Source: Bin80 sp026709335 (GTDB lineage Bacteria > Bacteroidota > Rhodothermia > Rhodothermales > Bin80). From it: DNA of 64,000 bases. The notes beneath the pieces were generated by a model. It searched no databases, was not told where the DNA came from, and worked only from the letters and a program-made list of their open reading frames with translations. The DNA is taken from contig OZ241385.1 of NCBI GenBank assembly GCA_965200825.1, forward strand, positions 2,356,001-2,420,000, written 5' to 3'. Made by a program: the position numbers and the translations under genes. Below, piece after piece: positions 17,831 through 26,556 of the stretch. Within the stretch, counting starts at the first letter, position 1. Every line of letters starts with the position of its first letter.

Positions 17831-18736
17831 TTAACGTCCAAAATGAATCCGCGGTCGTCGCCGCAAATGATAATACTGCGTAAGGGCAGGAGCAAATGAA
17901 CGCTTGAACTCTGCGATGGAAGGCGTGTTTGCTCCGACAAAGTCAAAAACAGAGATTCCTGACTCGGACAAAAGCGGGAGTATTTCCCCAAGTAGTACAG
18001 TCATGGAAGGCCCGGGAATGCTCCCCGCAATCCAGTAGTGTGCGGTATGTTCGTCATGCAAGATGATAGCCCCGGCTTCGGTGATTCCATTACGTTCGGC
18101 CACAAATACACGTCCCCAATCTCCCATTTCTCTGACCAAGGTCTCCAGTGCTGTCGGCGAAGCAGGTAGTTTTCTTCCATGCCTCTGATAACTCATTCTG
18201 CAGAGATCAATCACCTCGCCCGCAAGCTCTGAATTTTCCCGAATTGTATAGTCAGATGTATTGGATCGCCAAGTTCTGCGGGCTCCACTTGACCAATCAT
18301 CAGGATCGGCAGGAAGATGGATCAGATAGGTAAATAGAGGCTTCACCTCCCAGCCACGCCACTGGGCAGTTCGGGGATCGTCCATAGTGACGAGCAGATC
18401 CGCTCTGTTGCTTATCTGTTCAGCAGATTTGAGAAGCTCGTCCAGAGGGGTTTTCTGCCGATGGATTAAATGAGCAGGAGGGGGATTGAGTAGGAGCAGG
18501 GCGGAATATTGTGTGAATGGCGGAATCACAACATGCCGCAATTTCCCGCCGCCTTTCAGATGGAGCAGTAATGCTGCCTCATCCTCATGAAAACAGATTT
18601 TTGGCTTCAAACCGAATACGGAACTCGCCGCTTCTGCGTAACGCAGAGACGCAAAGATACCCCGTGCATGTTCCCAGAGTGATTGGTAACGCGCACGGGC
18701 CCCCGTATCATCCAGAGTATATGCAGAGTTGGTCAA
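17831..18736 (-). CDS. GNAT/FemAB-like acyltransferase
   Basis: A 301-residue protein resembling FemAB-like GNAT transferases: RRTWRSNTSDY, then a core with GRVFVAERNGITEAGAIILHDEHTAHYWIAGS and a C-terminal VFDFVGANTPSIAEFKRSFAP, the usual pattern for enzymes that acylate sugars or peptidoglycan precursors. The only start available is TTG at 18736, ten nt after the hslU stop; no clear ribosome site is visible, so the start is uncertain. It is first of a three-gene envelope operon (GNAT, DUF6798-like, flippase) and may be read through from hslU. Confidence 0.72.
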   Translation of the reverse strand: MTNSAYTLDDTGARARYQSLWEHARGIFASLRYAEAASSVFGLKPKICFHEDEAALLLHLKGGGKLRHVVIPPFTQYSALLLLNPPPAHLIHRQKTPLDELLKSAEQISNRADLLVTMDDPRTAQWRGWEVKPLFTYLIHLPADPDDWSSGARRTWRSNTSDYTIRENSELAGEVIDLCRMSYQRHGRKLPASPTALETLVREMGDWGRVFVAERNGITEAGAIILHDEHTAHYWIAGSIPGPSMTVLLGEILPLLSESGISVFDFVGANTPSIAEFKRSFAPALTQYYHLRRRPRIHFGR

Positions 18737-18746
18737 TGTGGCACGG

Positions 18747-20117
18747 TTAGAGAATATATTGACTCAGATCCCGATTGTTTGCGATGGAACCAAGACGAGA
18801 TTCAACTTCTTCGGCGTCCATGGTGACCTCCCTGGAGGAGCTCCCATCAGATTCAAAAAGCAGATCTTCCAATAATGTGGTCATGATGGTATGAAGCCTG
18901 CGAGCACCAATATTTTCTACTTCATCGTTAACCTTGGCAGCGGTACGCGCAATCAGCCAGACTGCATCGTCGGTGAACTCAAGCGTAACCTTCTCGGCTT
19001 TCAGAAGTGCGCGATATTGTTTGAGAAGAGCATTTCGAGGCTGGGTCAGGATACGGTAGAAATCCTCTTCGCTCAGACTGTGCATTTCTACCCGGATCGG
19101 GAATCGGCCCTGCATTTCGGGGATCAGATCACTTGGTTTGGCGACATGGAAGGCTCCACTGGCAATAAAGAGAATGTGATCTGTTCGAACCATTCCATGT
19201 TTTGTCGTAACCGTCGCCCCCTCAACCAATGGCAGAAGATCTCGCTGAACCCCTTCCCGTGATACGTCTGGCCCCCCTCCATTTTTACTGGCTCGACTGG
19301 CCACTTTGTCAATTTCGTCAATGAATACAATACCCGAATTCTCTACGCGTTTGAGCGCCTCGCGGGTCACGAGATCCATGTCAATCAGTTTTGATGCTTC
19401 TTCCTTGGACAAAAGATCTTCGGCTTCGGAAACTTTGACACGACGTTTTTTTCGTCGTTTTCCTCCAATATTTCCCAGCATATCCTGGATGTTCATACCC
19501 ATTTCTTCCATTCCCATCGGTCCGAACACTTGTAGCATGGGAGAGGAATGATCATTCTGAACTTCAATCTCTATTTCTCGGTCTGCAAATTTACCGTCCT
19601 TGAGTCGTTCACGAAATTTTGTTCGTGTGGAGGACTCTTTATTCGCAGAGGGATTCGGGGAGCCATTCTCCTGATCCAGTTCGGTGATGGGGGGTGGCGG
19701 AAGAATGACATCCAGAACACGCTCTCGGGCTAATTCGCGTGCCCGCTCCTGTACACGTACTTCATGCTCTTGTCGAATCAAGCGGATCGCGCGGTCGGTA
19801 AGATCGCGTATCATGCTCTCAACATCCCGGCCTACATATCCGACCTCGGTGAACTTTGTTGCCTCGACTTTAATGAACGGAGCTTCGACCAGCTTGGCCA
19901 GTCTCCGAGCAATTTCTGTTTTTCCAACTCCGGTTGGTCCCATCAGGATAATGTTACTGGGCAAAATCTCATCCTGAAGATTACTGTCGACTTGTTGGCG
20001 ACGCCATCGATTACGAAGTGCAATCGCGACGGTGCGTTTGGCTTCAGATTGACCAATGATGTAATTATCCAATTCTGCCACGATGGCGGACGGAGTCAAC
20101 TCTGAGTGCATTGCCAT
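18747..20117 (-). CDS. hslU: ATP-dependent protease ATPase subunit HslU
   Basis: AAA+ unfoldase of the HslVU (ClpYQ) protease, which unfolds substrates and feeds them to HslV. The N-terminal ELTPSAIVAELDNYIIGQ is diagnostic. Walker A is GPTGVGKTEIARRLAK at about residues 55-70, Walker B GIVFIDEIDKVA, and the middle I-domain holds DVILPPPP and a charged insertion. The protein ends in DLSQYIL, the tail that docks into HslV. I choose the ATG at 20117 (about 456 aa); the ATG at 20111 is equally good and a TTG at 20129 is possible. It is separated from hslV by a disrupted NYN gene and an insertion sequence, so its transcription may be affected. Confidence 0.95.
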   Translation of the reverse strand: MAMHSELTPSAIVAELDNYIIGQSEAKRTVAIALRNRWRRQQVDSNLQDEILPSNIILMGPTGVGKTEIARRLAKLVEAPFIKVEATKFTEVGYVGRDVESMIRDLTDRAIRLIRQEHEVRVQERARELARERVLDVILPPPPITELDQENGSPNPSANKESSTRTKFRERLKDGKFADREIEIEVQNDHSSPMLQVFGPMGMEEMGMNIQDMLGNIGGKRRKKRRVKVSEAEDLLSKEEASKLIDMDLVTREALKRVENSGIVFIDEIDKVASRASKNGGGPDVSREGVQRDLLPLVEGATVTTKHGMVRTDHILFIASGAFHVAKPSDLIPEMQGRFPIRVEMHSLSEEDFYRILTQPRNALLKQYRALLKAEKVTLEFTDDAVWLIARTAAKVNDEVENIGARRLHTIMTTLLEDLLFESDGSSSREVTMDAEEVESRLGSIANNRDLSQYIL

Positions 20118-20228
20118 CAGTGAATCCAAACAATAATGTTATTCAGGGCCTGTCCACACGTATTGATCAGTGATGTTGGAGGCATATTCCCTGTGTCGAA
20201 TGGATGGATCTTTCTCATCATCTTTTGA

Positions 20229-21069
20229 TCATCCATCATTCATGTATTCATCCTCCGTTGATTGAATTAACATTACGTTAGGATGATTGTAGTTAATGAG
20301 TAGTACCGTATAGTTATAAGGATAGCCTTTACGCTTTTCAAGCCATACGGCACCGGCCTCTTCAAGTTTGTTCACCAAGAGTTTGGGATTATCGTGACCT
20401 CCAAGCATTTCCGAGAGTTTTCGCAGGAGAGGGGTCATATAAACTTCTTCGTATTGACCAAACCAGCGATCAATGATTTCCAGTGCTATCAGAGCCGTCT
20501 CGTCAGTAACTTCTGTGACCTTTTCGGGTGGGGTTAACAGTCCAAGCCCCTGAGAAGGCACTTGGGGTTCCATGCTGTACTCTTCGTCATGATATGCATG
20601 GATAGTCTGCTCAAGGAACCTGTCCGCGTGAATAAAGAACTCCGAGTGTTCGTCTGCATAATTCAGTTCGGGGGGCTGAAATGTGATCGCAGTGCTTTGC
20701 ATATTCCTTTGTCGACAATATTTAATCAGTGGAAGATACAGACGATTTCCAGTAACTAAAAAGAGTGCAGGAATATCATTCTGCGTCTGCATTAATTCAA
20801 GTACATCAAGGCAGATCTGAATTTCCGAAGCATTGGATTGTAATGAAGCTGGAACAAACCGGGGTTCCATTCCAGCGAGGTAAAGGTTTTGCTGAATCTC
20901 AGGCTTCCCCGAATCAATCAACGAGAAATCTGCATAGGCGACGGGGGTGCCCAAATTGAACTGCAAATCTTGCTTCACATAATGCAAAGCTGAATTGAGT
21001 AGCGAGTTAATCACGTACTTTGGATGAGTGCGATCGATAGAATTTTGTTCGATATAGGTAAAAAGATTT
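20229..21069 (-). pseudogene. NYN-domain/winged-helix protein, 3' part, disrupted by ISL3 element
   Basis: This is the larger fragment of an NYN (PIN-like) gene whose first 24 codons lie at 22358-22430 beyond the insertion sequence. It encodes the rest of the NYN fold (AYADFSLIDSG, EIQICLDVLELMQ, ALFLVTGNRLYLPLIKYC) and a C-terminal winged-helix-like region (YMTPLLRKLSEMLGG, KLEEAGAVWLEKR, YNYTVLLINYNHP). A GTG at 21014 could restart 261 residues without the N-terminal catalytic Asp motif. The block that is usually SGDSDF is TGNRLY here, so the second acidic position is also missing even in the intact form. The family is linked to RNA binding or cleavage. It was formerly the middle gene of hslV-nyn-hslU; 111 bp separate it from hslU. 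Confidence 0.8.
21062..21069. repeat. 8-bp target-site duplication, copy 1
   Basis: AAAGATTT directly outside the left end of the ISL3 element; identical to 22358-22365. An exact, undecayed duplication points to a recent insertion. Confidence 0.92.
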
Positions 21070-22357
21070 GGTTCTACTGGGCTTTGTGTGGTTTGAGATC
21101 TAGACCTCCGCAGAAGAAGAGAATTGCGACTCTGAAGTTTTCAAACCTTCTGTATCCTCTTCCGATGGTTTTGATCTCTTGAATTTTCCCATTCATACGT
21201 TCAGCGATCGCATTGGATTGTGGATGGCAAAGCGCGTTACAGACTCCCTCATAATGTTCTCTGAACATCTCTGCAATCTTGATGACTTCTTTCACCCCTG
21301 CGGTTTCCACGCTTTTGATCCAGAGATCAAAATCTTTCTTTGCTTCGGCGAAAGAGGTGCTGTTAAAGAGGGCTTTGAAGTCTTCTCGCAATCGCCAGGC
21401 TACACTGACTTCCAGGTTGGCTTCCTGGATGATCTTGAAGATCTCTTCCTGCGTTTTGGTGCGATTCTTCTCGTTCTTCAACAGTGCAAATCGGCTCCCC
21501 TTCAATTCTTCCGGATGGGTTTTCACTTCACGCTGGCGAACCTTGTTCAGCGCTGTATTGAGATACTGGATCAAATGAAACCGGTCGTGGATCAGGGCCG
21601 CCTCGGGAAAAACGGTTTTGACCGCTCCAATGAAGGCTTTCCACATATCGATGGAGACCGTCTCTACTTTCTCTTTTAGGTCTTCAAAAATGCGCTCTAA
21701 GAGTGCGATCGTGCCTTTTTTCGTCCGACCTTCCCCGACATCAAGCACCACACCACGGGTCGAATCACAAACGATCGTTGCATAGACATGCCCGCGCCGG
21801 AGGGCTTTCTCATCCACGCTCACATGAGCGACTGCTTCCAGCTTCCTTCGCTTCATTCCGCGCTCAACCCCCCGGTGCATGAACGCATGAACCTGATCAA
21901 ATGAGCAGCGGATCAACCCGGCCGTTTTGGTCTGATTCTTGTTCACCCGCAGGATCTCTATCGCCCAGCTCTCAAACGAATGCGTCGCATGACTTGATGG
22001 ATCCGTCCAGGGAATCTCCATCGTTTTGATCCCCGCAGAAGACTTCACGCGTGGAAGTCTGCAATGAATATAACAAACGCTCTGAAACCAGTCCAAGTGA
22101 CGCCATACGCGCTCCCTGCGACGGTCATAAAATACTCCGGGTTCTCCCGTCTCTGGACAGATCAGGTTCTGCCCCGAATGCGAAAGATAAACATCAATTC
22201 GTCGCTCCTTCGGGTTAAAGGTGACCTCGTCAACTTGCCACTCGGAGTCAAGTCCTAACGAGTCCCGCATCACCGCATTCATAAATTCCTTTGTCATGAA
22301 ATTTCTATATTTGATTCAGCTTGAATTTAATCATTTCATACAAAACCCTACAGAACC
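21070..22357 (-). mobile_element. complete ISL3-family insertion sequence, 1,288 bp
   Basis: The ends are imperfect inverted repeats: GGTTCTACTGGGCTTTGTGTG inward from 21070 and GGTTCTGTAGGGTTTTGTATG inward from 22357 (16 of 21 match). Both are flanked by the same 8 bp, AAAGATTT, the duplication length usual for ISL3. One full-length transposase fills the element. It sits inside the NYN-domain gene between hslV and hslU, in the same orientation as the operon, so readthrough or an outward promoter could still serve hslU. Confidence 0.93.
21074..22297 (-). CDS. ISL3-family transposase
   Basis: A 407-residue DDE transposase with ATG start. The N-terminal part has the family's cysteine/arginine-rich DNA-binding text (LICPETGEPGVFYDRRRER, WRHLDWF), though the usual second CxxC is changed. 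The catalytic core shows HVSVDEKALRRGH (first Asp), SIDMWKAFIGAV and ALIHDRFHLIQYLN (second Asp), and SNAIAERMNGKIQEIK (Glu), ending in RRFENFRVAILFFCGG. Length and all blocks are complete, so it is probably active. The stop lies only 4 bp inside the element's end. Confidence 0.92.
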   Translation of the reverse strand: MTKEFMNAVMRDSLGLDSEWQVDEVTFNPKERRIDVYLSHSGQNLICPETGEPGVFYDRRRERVWRHLDWFQSVCYIHCRLPRVKSSAGIKTMEIPWTDPSSHATHSFESWAIEILRVNKNQTKTAGLIRCSFDQVHAFMHRGVERGMKRRKLEAVAHVSVDEKALRRGHVYATIVCDSTRGVVLDVGEGRTKKGTIALLERIFEDLKEKVETVSIDMWKAFIGAVKTVFPEAALIHDRFHLIQYLNTALNKVRQREVKTHPEELKGSRFALLKNEKNRTKTQEEIFKIIQEANLEVSVAWRLREDFKALFNSTSFAEAKKDFDLWIKSVETAGVKEVIKIAEMFREHYEGVCNALCHPQSNAIAERMNGKIQEIKTIGRGYRRFENFRVAILFFCGGLDLKPHKAQ

Positions 22358-22365
22358 AAAGATTT
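22358..22365. repeat. 8-bp target-site duplication, copy 2
   Basis: AAAGATTT directly outside the right end of the ISL3 element; exact copy of 21062-21069. Confidence 0.92.
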
Positions 22366-22430
22366 TCGTAGTCAATGAACATAAATGCATGTGACGTGGG
22401 AGAAGCATTAGATCTGGAGTGATTAGACAT
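22358..22430 (-). pseudogene. NYN-domain gene, 5' fragment (first 24 codons)
   Basis: Reading from the ATG at 22430 gives MSNHSRSNASPTSHAFMF then IDYENL, the N-terminal acidic motif of NYN domains, before the insertion sequence breaks codon 25. Joining 22430-22358 to 21061-20229 (dropping one copy of the duplication) gives 906 nt, exactly 302 codons with the stop. The ATG is 12 nt after the hslV stop, so the genes were translationally close. A second in-frame ATG (codon 17) is also possible. Confidence 0.85.
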
Positions 22431-22442
22431 TTTCATGTGATC

Positions 22443-23009
22443 TCACTGCATATTGGTAGGCGAGTCGGCAATTTCCAATACAGTTAAAGAGTGATTTGTA
22501 TAAACGCAAATATCTGCGGCAATGTTGAGTGAGTCAGTTACAATCTCTTTAGCGCTTAGATGCGGGGCATGTTGAATCATGGCACGAGCAGCAGCAAGAG
22601 CAAACGAGCCACCACTACCAATGGATACAATATCGTCATCCGGTTCAATAATATCTCCGCTTCCACTGAGAAGTAACAGCTTGTCAATGGTCGCAACGAC
22701 CAACAAAGCCTCTAGTCTCCGCAAATATCGATCCATTCGCCAATCTTTGGCGAGTTCTACGGAGGCACGGGTCAGGTTTCCGCTGTATTGTTTGAGTTTA
22801 TCTTCAAAGCGTTCAAACAGTGTAAAGGCATCTGCGGTGGACCCAGCAAAGCCGGCTAGAATTTTCCCCTCATATAATCTGCGGACTTTCTGTGCCTTAT
22901 GTTTCATTACCGTACTTCCCAGAGTAGCCTGCCCATCTGAGCCAAGAGCAACCTTGTCGTGCCGCCGCACACCTATGACTGTCGTGCCGTGCAATGTAGG
23001 CCCCTTCAT
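22443..23009 (-). CDS. hslV: ATP-dependent protease subunit HslV
   Basis: A 188-residue proteasome-beta-type peptidase, the proteolytic ring of HslVU. It reads MKGPTLHG then TTVIGVRRHDKVALGSDGQ: the catalytic N-terminal Thr is Thr9, so an eight-residue propeptide must be removed, unlike the bare MTT start of E. coli. Conserved text includes DGQATLGSTVMKHKAQKVRRL and ILAGFAGSTADAFTLFERFE, plus SIGSGGSFALAAARA near the end. It is first in the ancestral hslV-nyn-hslU unit. Confidence 0.95.
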   Translation of the reverse strand: MKGPTLHGTTVIGVRRHDKVALGSDGQATLGSTVMKHKAQKVRRLYEGKILAGFAGSTADAFTLFERFEDKLKQYSGNLTRASVELAKDWRMDRYLRRLEALLVVATIDKLLLLSGSGDIIEPDDDIVSIGSGGSFALAAARAMIQHAPHLSAKEIVTDSLNIAADICVYTNHSLTVLEIADSPTNMQ

Positions 23010-23092
23010 TCTGTCACGTATATTGTCGAATTGGAGCAGTTGAATTTATCAAGATAATCAGCGCATGCCCCAGTGCGCCCATCTAATTAAGT

Positions 23093-23106
23093 CGGGGGGA
23101 GCCCCG
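23093..23106. terminator. weak hairpin between dacB and hslV
   Basis: CGGGG and CCCCG pair around a four-base loop, in the 153-bp gap between the dacB stop and hslV start. There is no clear T-run on the minus strand after it (reads GACTTAATT), so it is only a possible transcript end for the mreBC-dacB unit. Confidence 0.25.
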
Positions 23107-23162
23107 GTCGATTAGGCTATCTTGGCCTGTTTAACCGAGGAACGGATCAACGTACAGCATTG

Positions 23163-24632
23163 CTATTTGTTTCTTTCGGGGGTAGACTCAATGAGCATAT
23201 TTACAAATGAATCCTGGATCTCACGAATCACCGCGGCTCGCCCCTGGTAATGATTTGCAAAAATTACAAATGCAAGTAAAGATCCATTCGGAGGCATGAT
23301 ATACCCTGCAAGAGAGCTAACATTTCCAAGCGTGCCGGTCTTGGCCCGTACACGTCCGTATCCAGGAGAGTTTCCAATGAATCTGTATTCAAGCGTGCCA
23401 TCCTGTCCCGCGATAGCCAGTGAAGCGAGAAATGAATCCCATACCTCGGGGGCAGGGTGCGCTGCCATATAGCGGAGCAGCTTGATCGTCATAGCAGGGG
23501 TTACCAGGTTTTTGCGTGAGAGGCCTGAGCCATCCACTAACTGTATTCGCTCAGAATCAATATCTGCTCTGGCATAGGTTCTCATGGAGGAAGCAATGCC
23601 CATCGCAGCCGAACCTGGCTCAAACTCTTCATCCGGATTTGGGTATTTTTGCCCCAAGGTTTTCAAGAGATGCTCCGCATAGAGGTTGTGACTCTCTTTA
23701 TTGACGGTTGCAATCAGTTCAGATATAGGAGGAGAAGTATGGCTTGCAACAATTTTAGCCTCCGAGTAAGTAAAATCTTTGGATACATCGTCGATGTCCA
23801 GGAGCTGTCCATGAACATGAATATTCCTCGATGCAAGCACCGAGTTAAAGGCATGCACAAAATAGAGTGTCGGATTATGGATTGCGATTGCTTCAGGATC
23901 TGATCGGCCAAGAGGTACCTCACTAGATACGATGATCCGATTTGATTCGGGGAATCGGATATGGCCTTCGACAAGACTCTTCCCTCGCGGGATAGTTTGG
24001 GTTTGATTGTCAATATTTAGATAGCTTTGAAGCTCAGGAGTAACCGTTAAATTTCCCTTTTGTCCAAGGCTTGTCGGATATGCATGCAGGTCTACAATCG
24101 CATCATGAAAGGTCAATCCGCTGATCTGCGCAGCATATCCAAAGGTCAGATCCTCCCAGCTCCAGTCTGCGCCCAAGGGTACGTCATCAAATATATTGTC
24201 GTCACCAATAATATCACCATGGATTTCATGTATACCGAGTTTAGAAAGAGAATCTGCAAACACATGGAACAAATCCATTGAGTTGGAATCAGGCGCCCCG
24301 GTGGATGGGTCTCCTGACCCTCGTACAATCAAGTTTCCATTGAGTACATGTCCGTTTAAGGATCCTTCCATATAGAGTTGAGTCACATAGCGATAGTTGG
24401 GTCCCAGTTGATCGAGCACAGCAGAAGTAGTATACAATTTTGTGACGGAGGCAGGCATGAAGCTACGTTCTGCGTTGCGCATAAATAGAGTATCTCCAGA
24501 GGCTACATCAACTACCATAACACCCCACCATGCATTGGGTCGGGCATCCAGGATGGCATCCAGTGGGTTTTGCGCCCTGCAAAGGTTACCTGTGAGCAAG
24601 ATCAATGCGATGAAACAGCTTAATGTGCGCAT
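23163..24632 (-). CDS. dacB: D-alanyl-D-alanine carboxypeptidase/endopeptidase (PBP4/DacB type)
   Basis: A 489-residue class C penicillin-binding protein, exported by a signal peptide ending near CRAQ (residues 1-21). All three active-site motifs are visible: SxxK at Ser62-Lys65 (ASVTKLYTT), SxN in KESHNLYAEHLL, and KTG in AKTGTLGN. A long insert between the first and second motif is usual for the S13 family. It trims or cleaves cross-links in peptidoglycan in the periplasm. It follows mreC by 9 nt and so forms an mreB-mreC-dacB cell-shape cluster. Confidence 0.93.
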   Translation of the reverse strand: MRTLSCFIALILLTGNLCRAQNPLDAILDARPNAWWGVMVVDVASGDTLFMRNAERSFMPASVTKLYTTSAVLDQLGPNYRYVTQLYMEGSLNGHVLNGNLIVRGSGDPSTGAPDSNSMDLFHVFADSLSKLGIHEIHGDIIGDDNIFDDVPLGADWSWEDLTFGYAAQISGLTFHDAIVDLHAYPTSLGQKGNLTVTPELQSYLNIDNQTQTIPRGKSLVEGHIRFPESNRIIVSSEVPLGRSDPEAIAIHNPTLYFVHAFNSVLASRNIHVHGQLLDIDDVSKDFTYSEAKIVASHTSPPISELIATVNKESHNLYAEHLLKTLGQKYPNPDEEFEPGSAAMGIASSMRTYARADIDSERIQLVDGSGLSRKNLVTPAMTIKLLRYMAAHPAPEVWDSFLASLAIAGQDGTLEYRFIGNSPGYGRVRAKTGTLGNVSSLAGYIMPPNGSLLAFVIFANHYQGRAAVIREIQDSFVNMLIESTPERNK

Positions 24633-24641
24633 AAGAACAGT

Positions 24642-25466
24642 TCAATTAATGGGAGGAAAATCTGGGATGGAATCTGTGCGTTCCGCCCGCCGCAATATTA
24701 TGAATGCAAAATGGGTGGTATGCAGTGGAGACGCAGGCCGGAGTTTGATGGTCCAGAAATTGCCTCCAGGCTGTGTTTGAAAGCCGGCAATGGTCCCAAT
24801 GGGAATGTTCGGTGGAAATATTTCGCTGGCTTCGTGAGTGATAACACGTTGCCCTTTTTGAACGGGAACTGTTTTGACGACGTCATGAAAGATCAGAGAA
24901 TCGGGTGTACTGTCTTTTCCCGAAACAATCCCTATAGATCCGAGAGTATCAATCATGGCAGGCACATGAAATTGTGAATGCAGGTAGGGCATGACTTGGC
25001 TGTACCCGGAGCTTACATGAACAATGCGTCCCAAAATTCCTTTATGGCTGATCACAGCCATATTTACTTCCACTCCCTGATCACTTCCAACATTGAGAGT
25101 CAGAAAATTAGTGGCCCCGTAGGGTTCACGGGCGATGATGCGGGCTGCAAGGGTTTCAAATTCATACATTTGTTGCCATCCCAATGCCCGTCTCAGCTGT
25201 TCATTCTGTTGGCCGGCGATTCGCAGCCGGGCGAGTTCAGTGGTCAATTTCAGGTTGGCGCTACGGAGTTCCTGATTCTCATTGATGGAGAGGAGGATTT
25301 CAGTGGCCCAGTTCATTCGATATTCGATGGCTCCCACCAATTTCAGGGTTTGAGCACGAACAGACCACATGAGAGAATGATTGATATTTGCCATGACCAC
25401 AAGGGAGATCGTGAGCAAGCCGACCAAGAGGATGAAAGGGCGCAGGCGATAGAAGAGTTCAATCAT
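24642..25466 (-). CDS. mreC: rod shape-determining protein MreC
   Basis: A 274-residue protein with one N-terminal membrane segment (about residues 10-28), a coiled-coil region (NENQELRSANLKLTTELARLR), then two beta-barrel-type domains (ARIIAREPYGATNFLTLNVGSDQGV, GILGRIVHVSSGYSQVMP, FPPNIPIGTIAGF). It bridges MreB to the periplasmic wall-synthesis machinery. It lies 35 nt after mreB. No mreD, PBP2 or rodA follows; dacB takes that place. Confidence 0.92.
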   Translation of the reverse strand: MIELFYRLRPFILLVGLLTISLVVMANINHSLMWSVRAQTLKLVGAIEYRMNWATEILLSINENQELRSANLKLTTELARLRIAGQQNEQLRRALGWQQMYEFETLAARIIAREPYGATNFLTLNVGSDQGVEVNMAVISHKGILGRIVHVSSGYSQVMPYLHSQFHVPAMIDTLGSIGIVSGKDSTPDSLIFHDVVKTVPVQKGQRVITHEASEIFPPNIPIGTIAGFQTQPGGNFWTIKLRPASPLHTTHFAFIILRRAERTDSIPDFPPIN

Positions 25467-25501
25467 CCGTCATAGAGCCTGAACCACACTACAACTTGAG
25501 A

Positions 25502-26515
25502 TTACAGCAGAATATCGGAGTAGGAGGACACATCTTCCAGAACTTTTCCGGTACCTCGAACCACGGCGGTGAGAGGGTCATCTGCAATGTATACGGGCAC
25601 ATCGACACGGTTACGGATGGCGGCATCGATTCCATATAGAAGTGCTCCGCCCCCTGTGAGCATAATTCCACGTTCAAGAATATCTGCCCCCAATTCGGGA
25701 GATGTTTTCTCTAAGCAGGCACTGACAGCTGAGCAGATATTGGTGATGACTTGGGAAAGTGCTCTGCGTACCTCTTCGGAGGTGAACACTTGTACTTTTG
25801 GCATACCGGTGCTGGAATCCTGTCCCTTGATGGACAACTCCATTTCTGGCTCCATCGGAGCGGCACTGCCAATCTCTTGTTTCATTCGTTCCGCAGTGCG
25901 TTGTCCAATCACAAAGTTATGGTAGTGTTTGAAGTGAGACAGGATGGCCGTGTCAATTTCATTGCCGGCTACTCGCAAGGATTCATCTACGACGATTCCA
26001 TTGAGAGCAATCACCGCAATTTCAGTCGTTCCCCCTCCAATATCCACAATCATATTTCCGACCGGTTCGCTCACATTCAGGCCAATTCCGATCGCGGCTG
26101 CCATCGGCTCTGCAATCAAATGAACCTTTCGGGCACCGGCATGCTGGGCACTATCTCGAACGGTTCGTTTTTCCACCTCGGTGGTTCCACTGGGAATACA
26201 GATGACCATCTGGCGGATGGTTTTGATCCAGCCGGTCTGCACTTTTCGGATGAGGCCGCGGATGAGTTGTTCGGCCATCTCAAAGTCGGCAATGACACCA
26301 TCCTTCAGGGGACGCACTGTTTTAATGTTGTTGTGCGTCTTTTCATGCATGGTTAATGCATTGTTTCCAATAGCAAGTACCTTATCCGTTCTGCGGTCAA
26401 TCGCGACAATACTGGCCTCATTCAGAATGATTCCCTGCCCCTTGATGTAGATCAGTGTGTTGGCCGTTCCCAAATCAACGGCGACATCGGTATTGAGGTT
26501 ATTATAGAACCACAT
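25502..26515 (-). CDS. mreB: rod shape-determining protein MreB
   Basis: A 337-residue bacterial actin that organises the elongation machinery under the inner membrane. Nucleotide-binding motifs are clear: TDVAVDLGTANTLIYIKG (phosphate 1), MIVDIGGGTTEIAVIAL (phosphate 2), and RGIMLTGGGALLYGID (adenosine). CIPSGTTEVEKRTVRDSA and HLIAEPMAAAIGIGL are diagnostic. ATG start; first gene of the mreB-mreC-dacB cluster, 41 bp after purH. Confidence 0.97.
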   Translation of the reverse strand: MWFYNNLNTDVAVDLGTANTLIYIKGQGIILNEASIVAIDRRTDKVLAIGNNALTMHEKTHNNIKTVRPLKDGVIADFEMAEQLIRGLIRKVQTGWIKTIRQMVICIPSGTTEVEKRTVRDSAQHAGARKVHLIAEPMAAAIGIGLNVSEPVGNMIVDIGGGTTEIAVIALNGIVVDESLRVAGNEIDTAILSHFKHYHNFVIGQRTAERMKQEIGSAAPMEPEMELSIKGQDSSTGMPKVQVFTSEEVRRALSQVITNICSAVSACLEKTSPELGADILERGIMLTGGGALLYGIDAAIRNRVDVPVYIADDPLTAVVRGTGKVLEDVSSYSDILL

Positions 26516-26556
26516 TGAATGTACTTATATTTTTGCTAAAGATATGTTTCAGTGCC

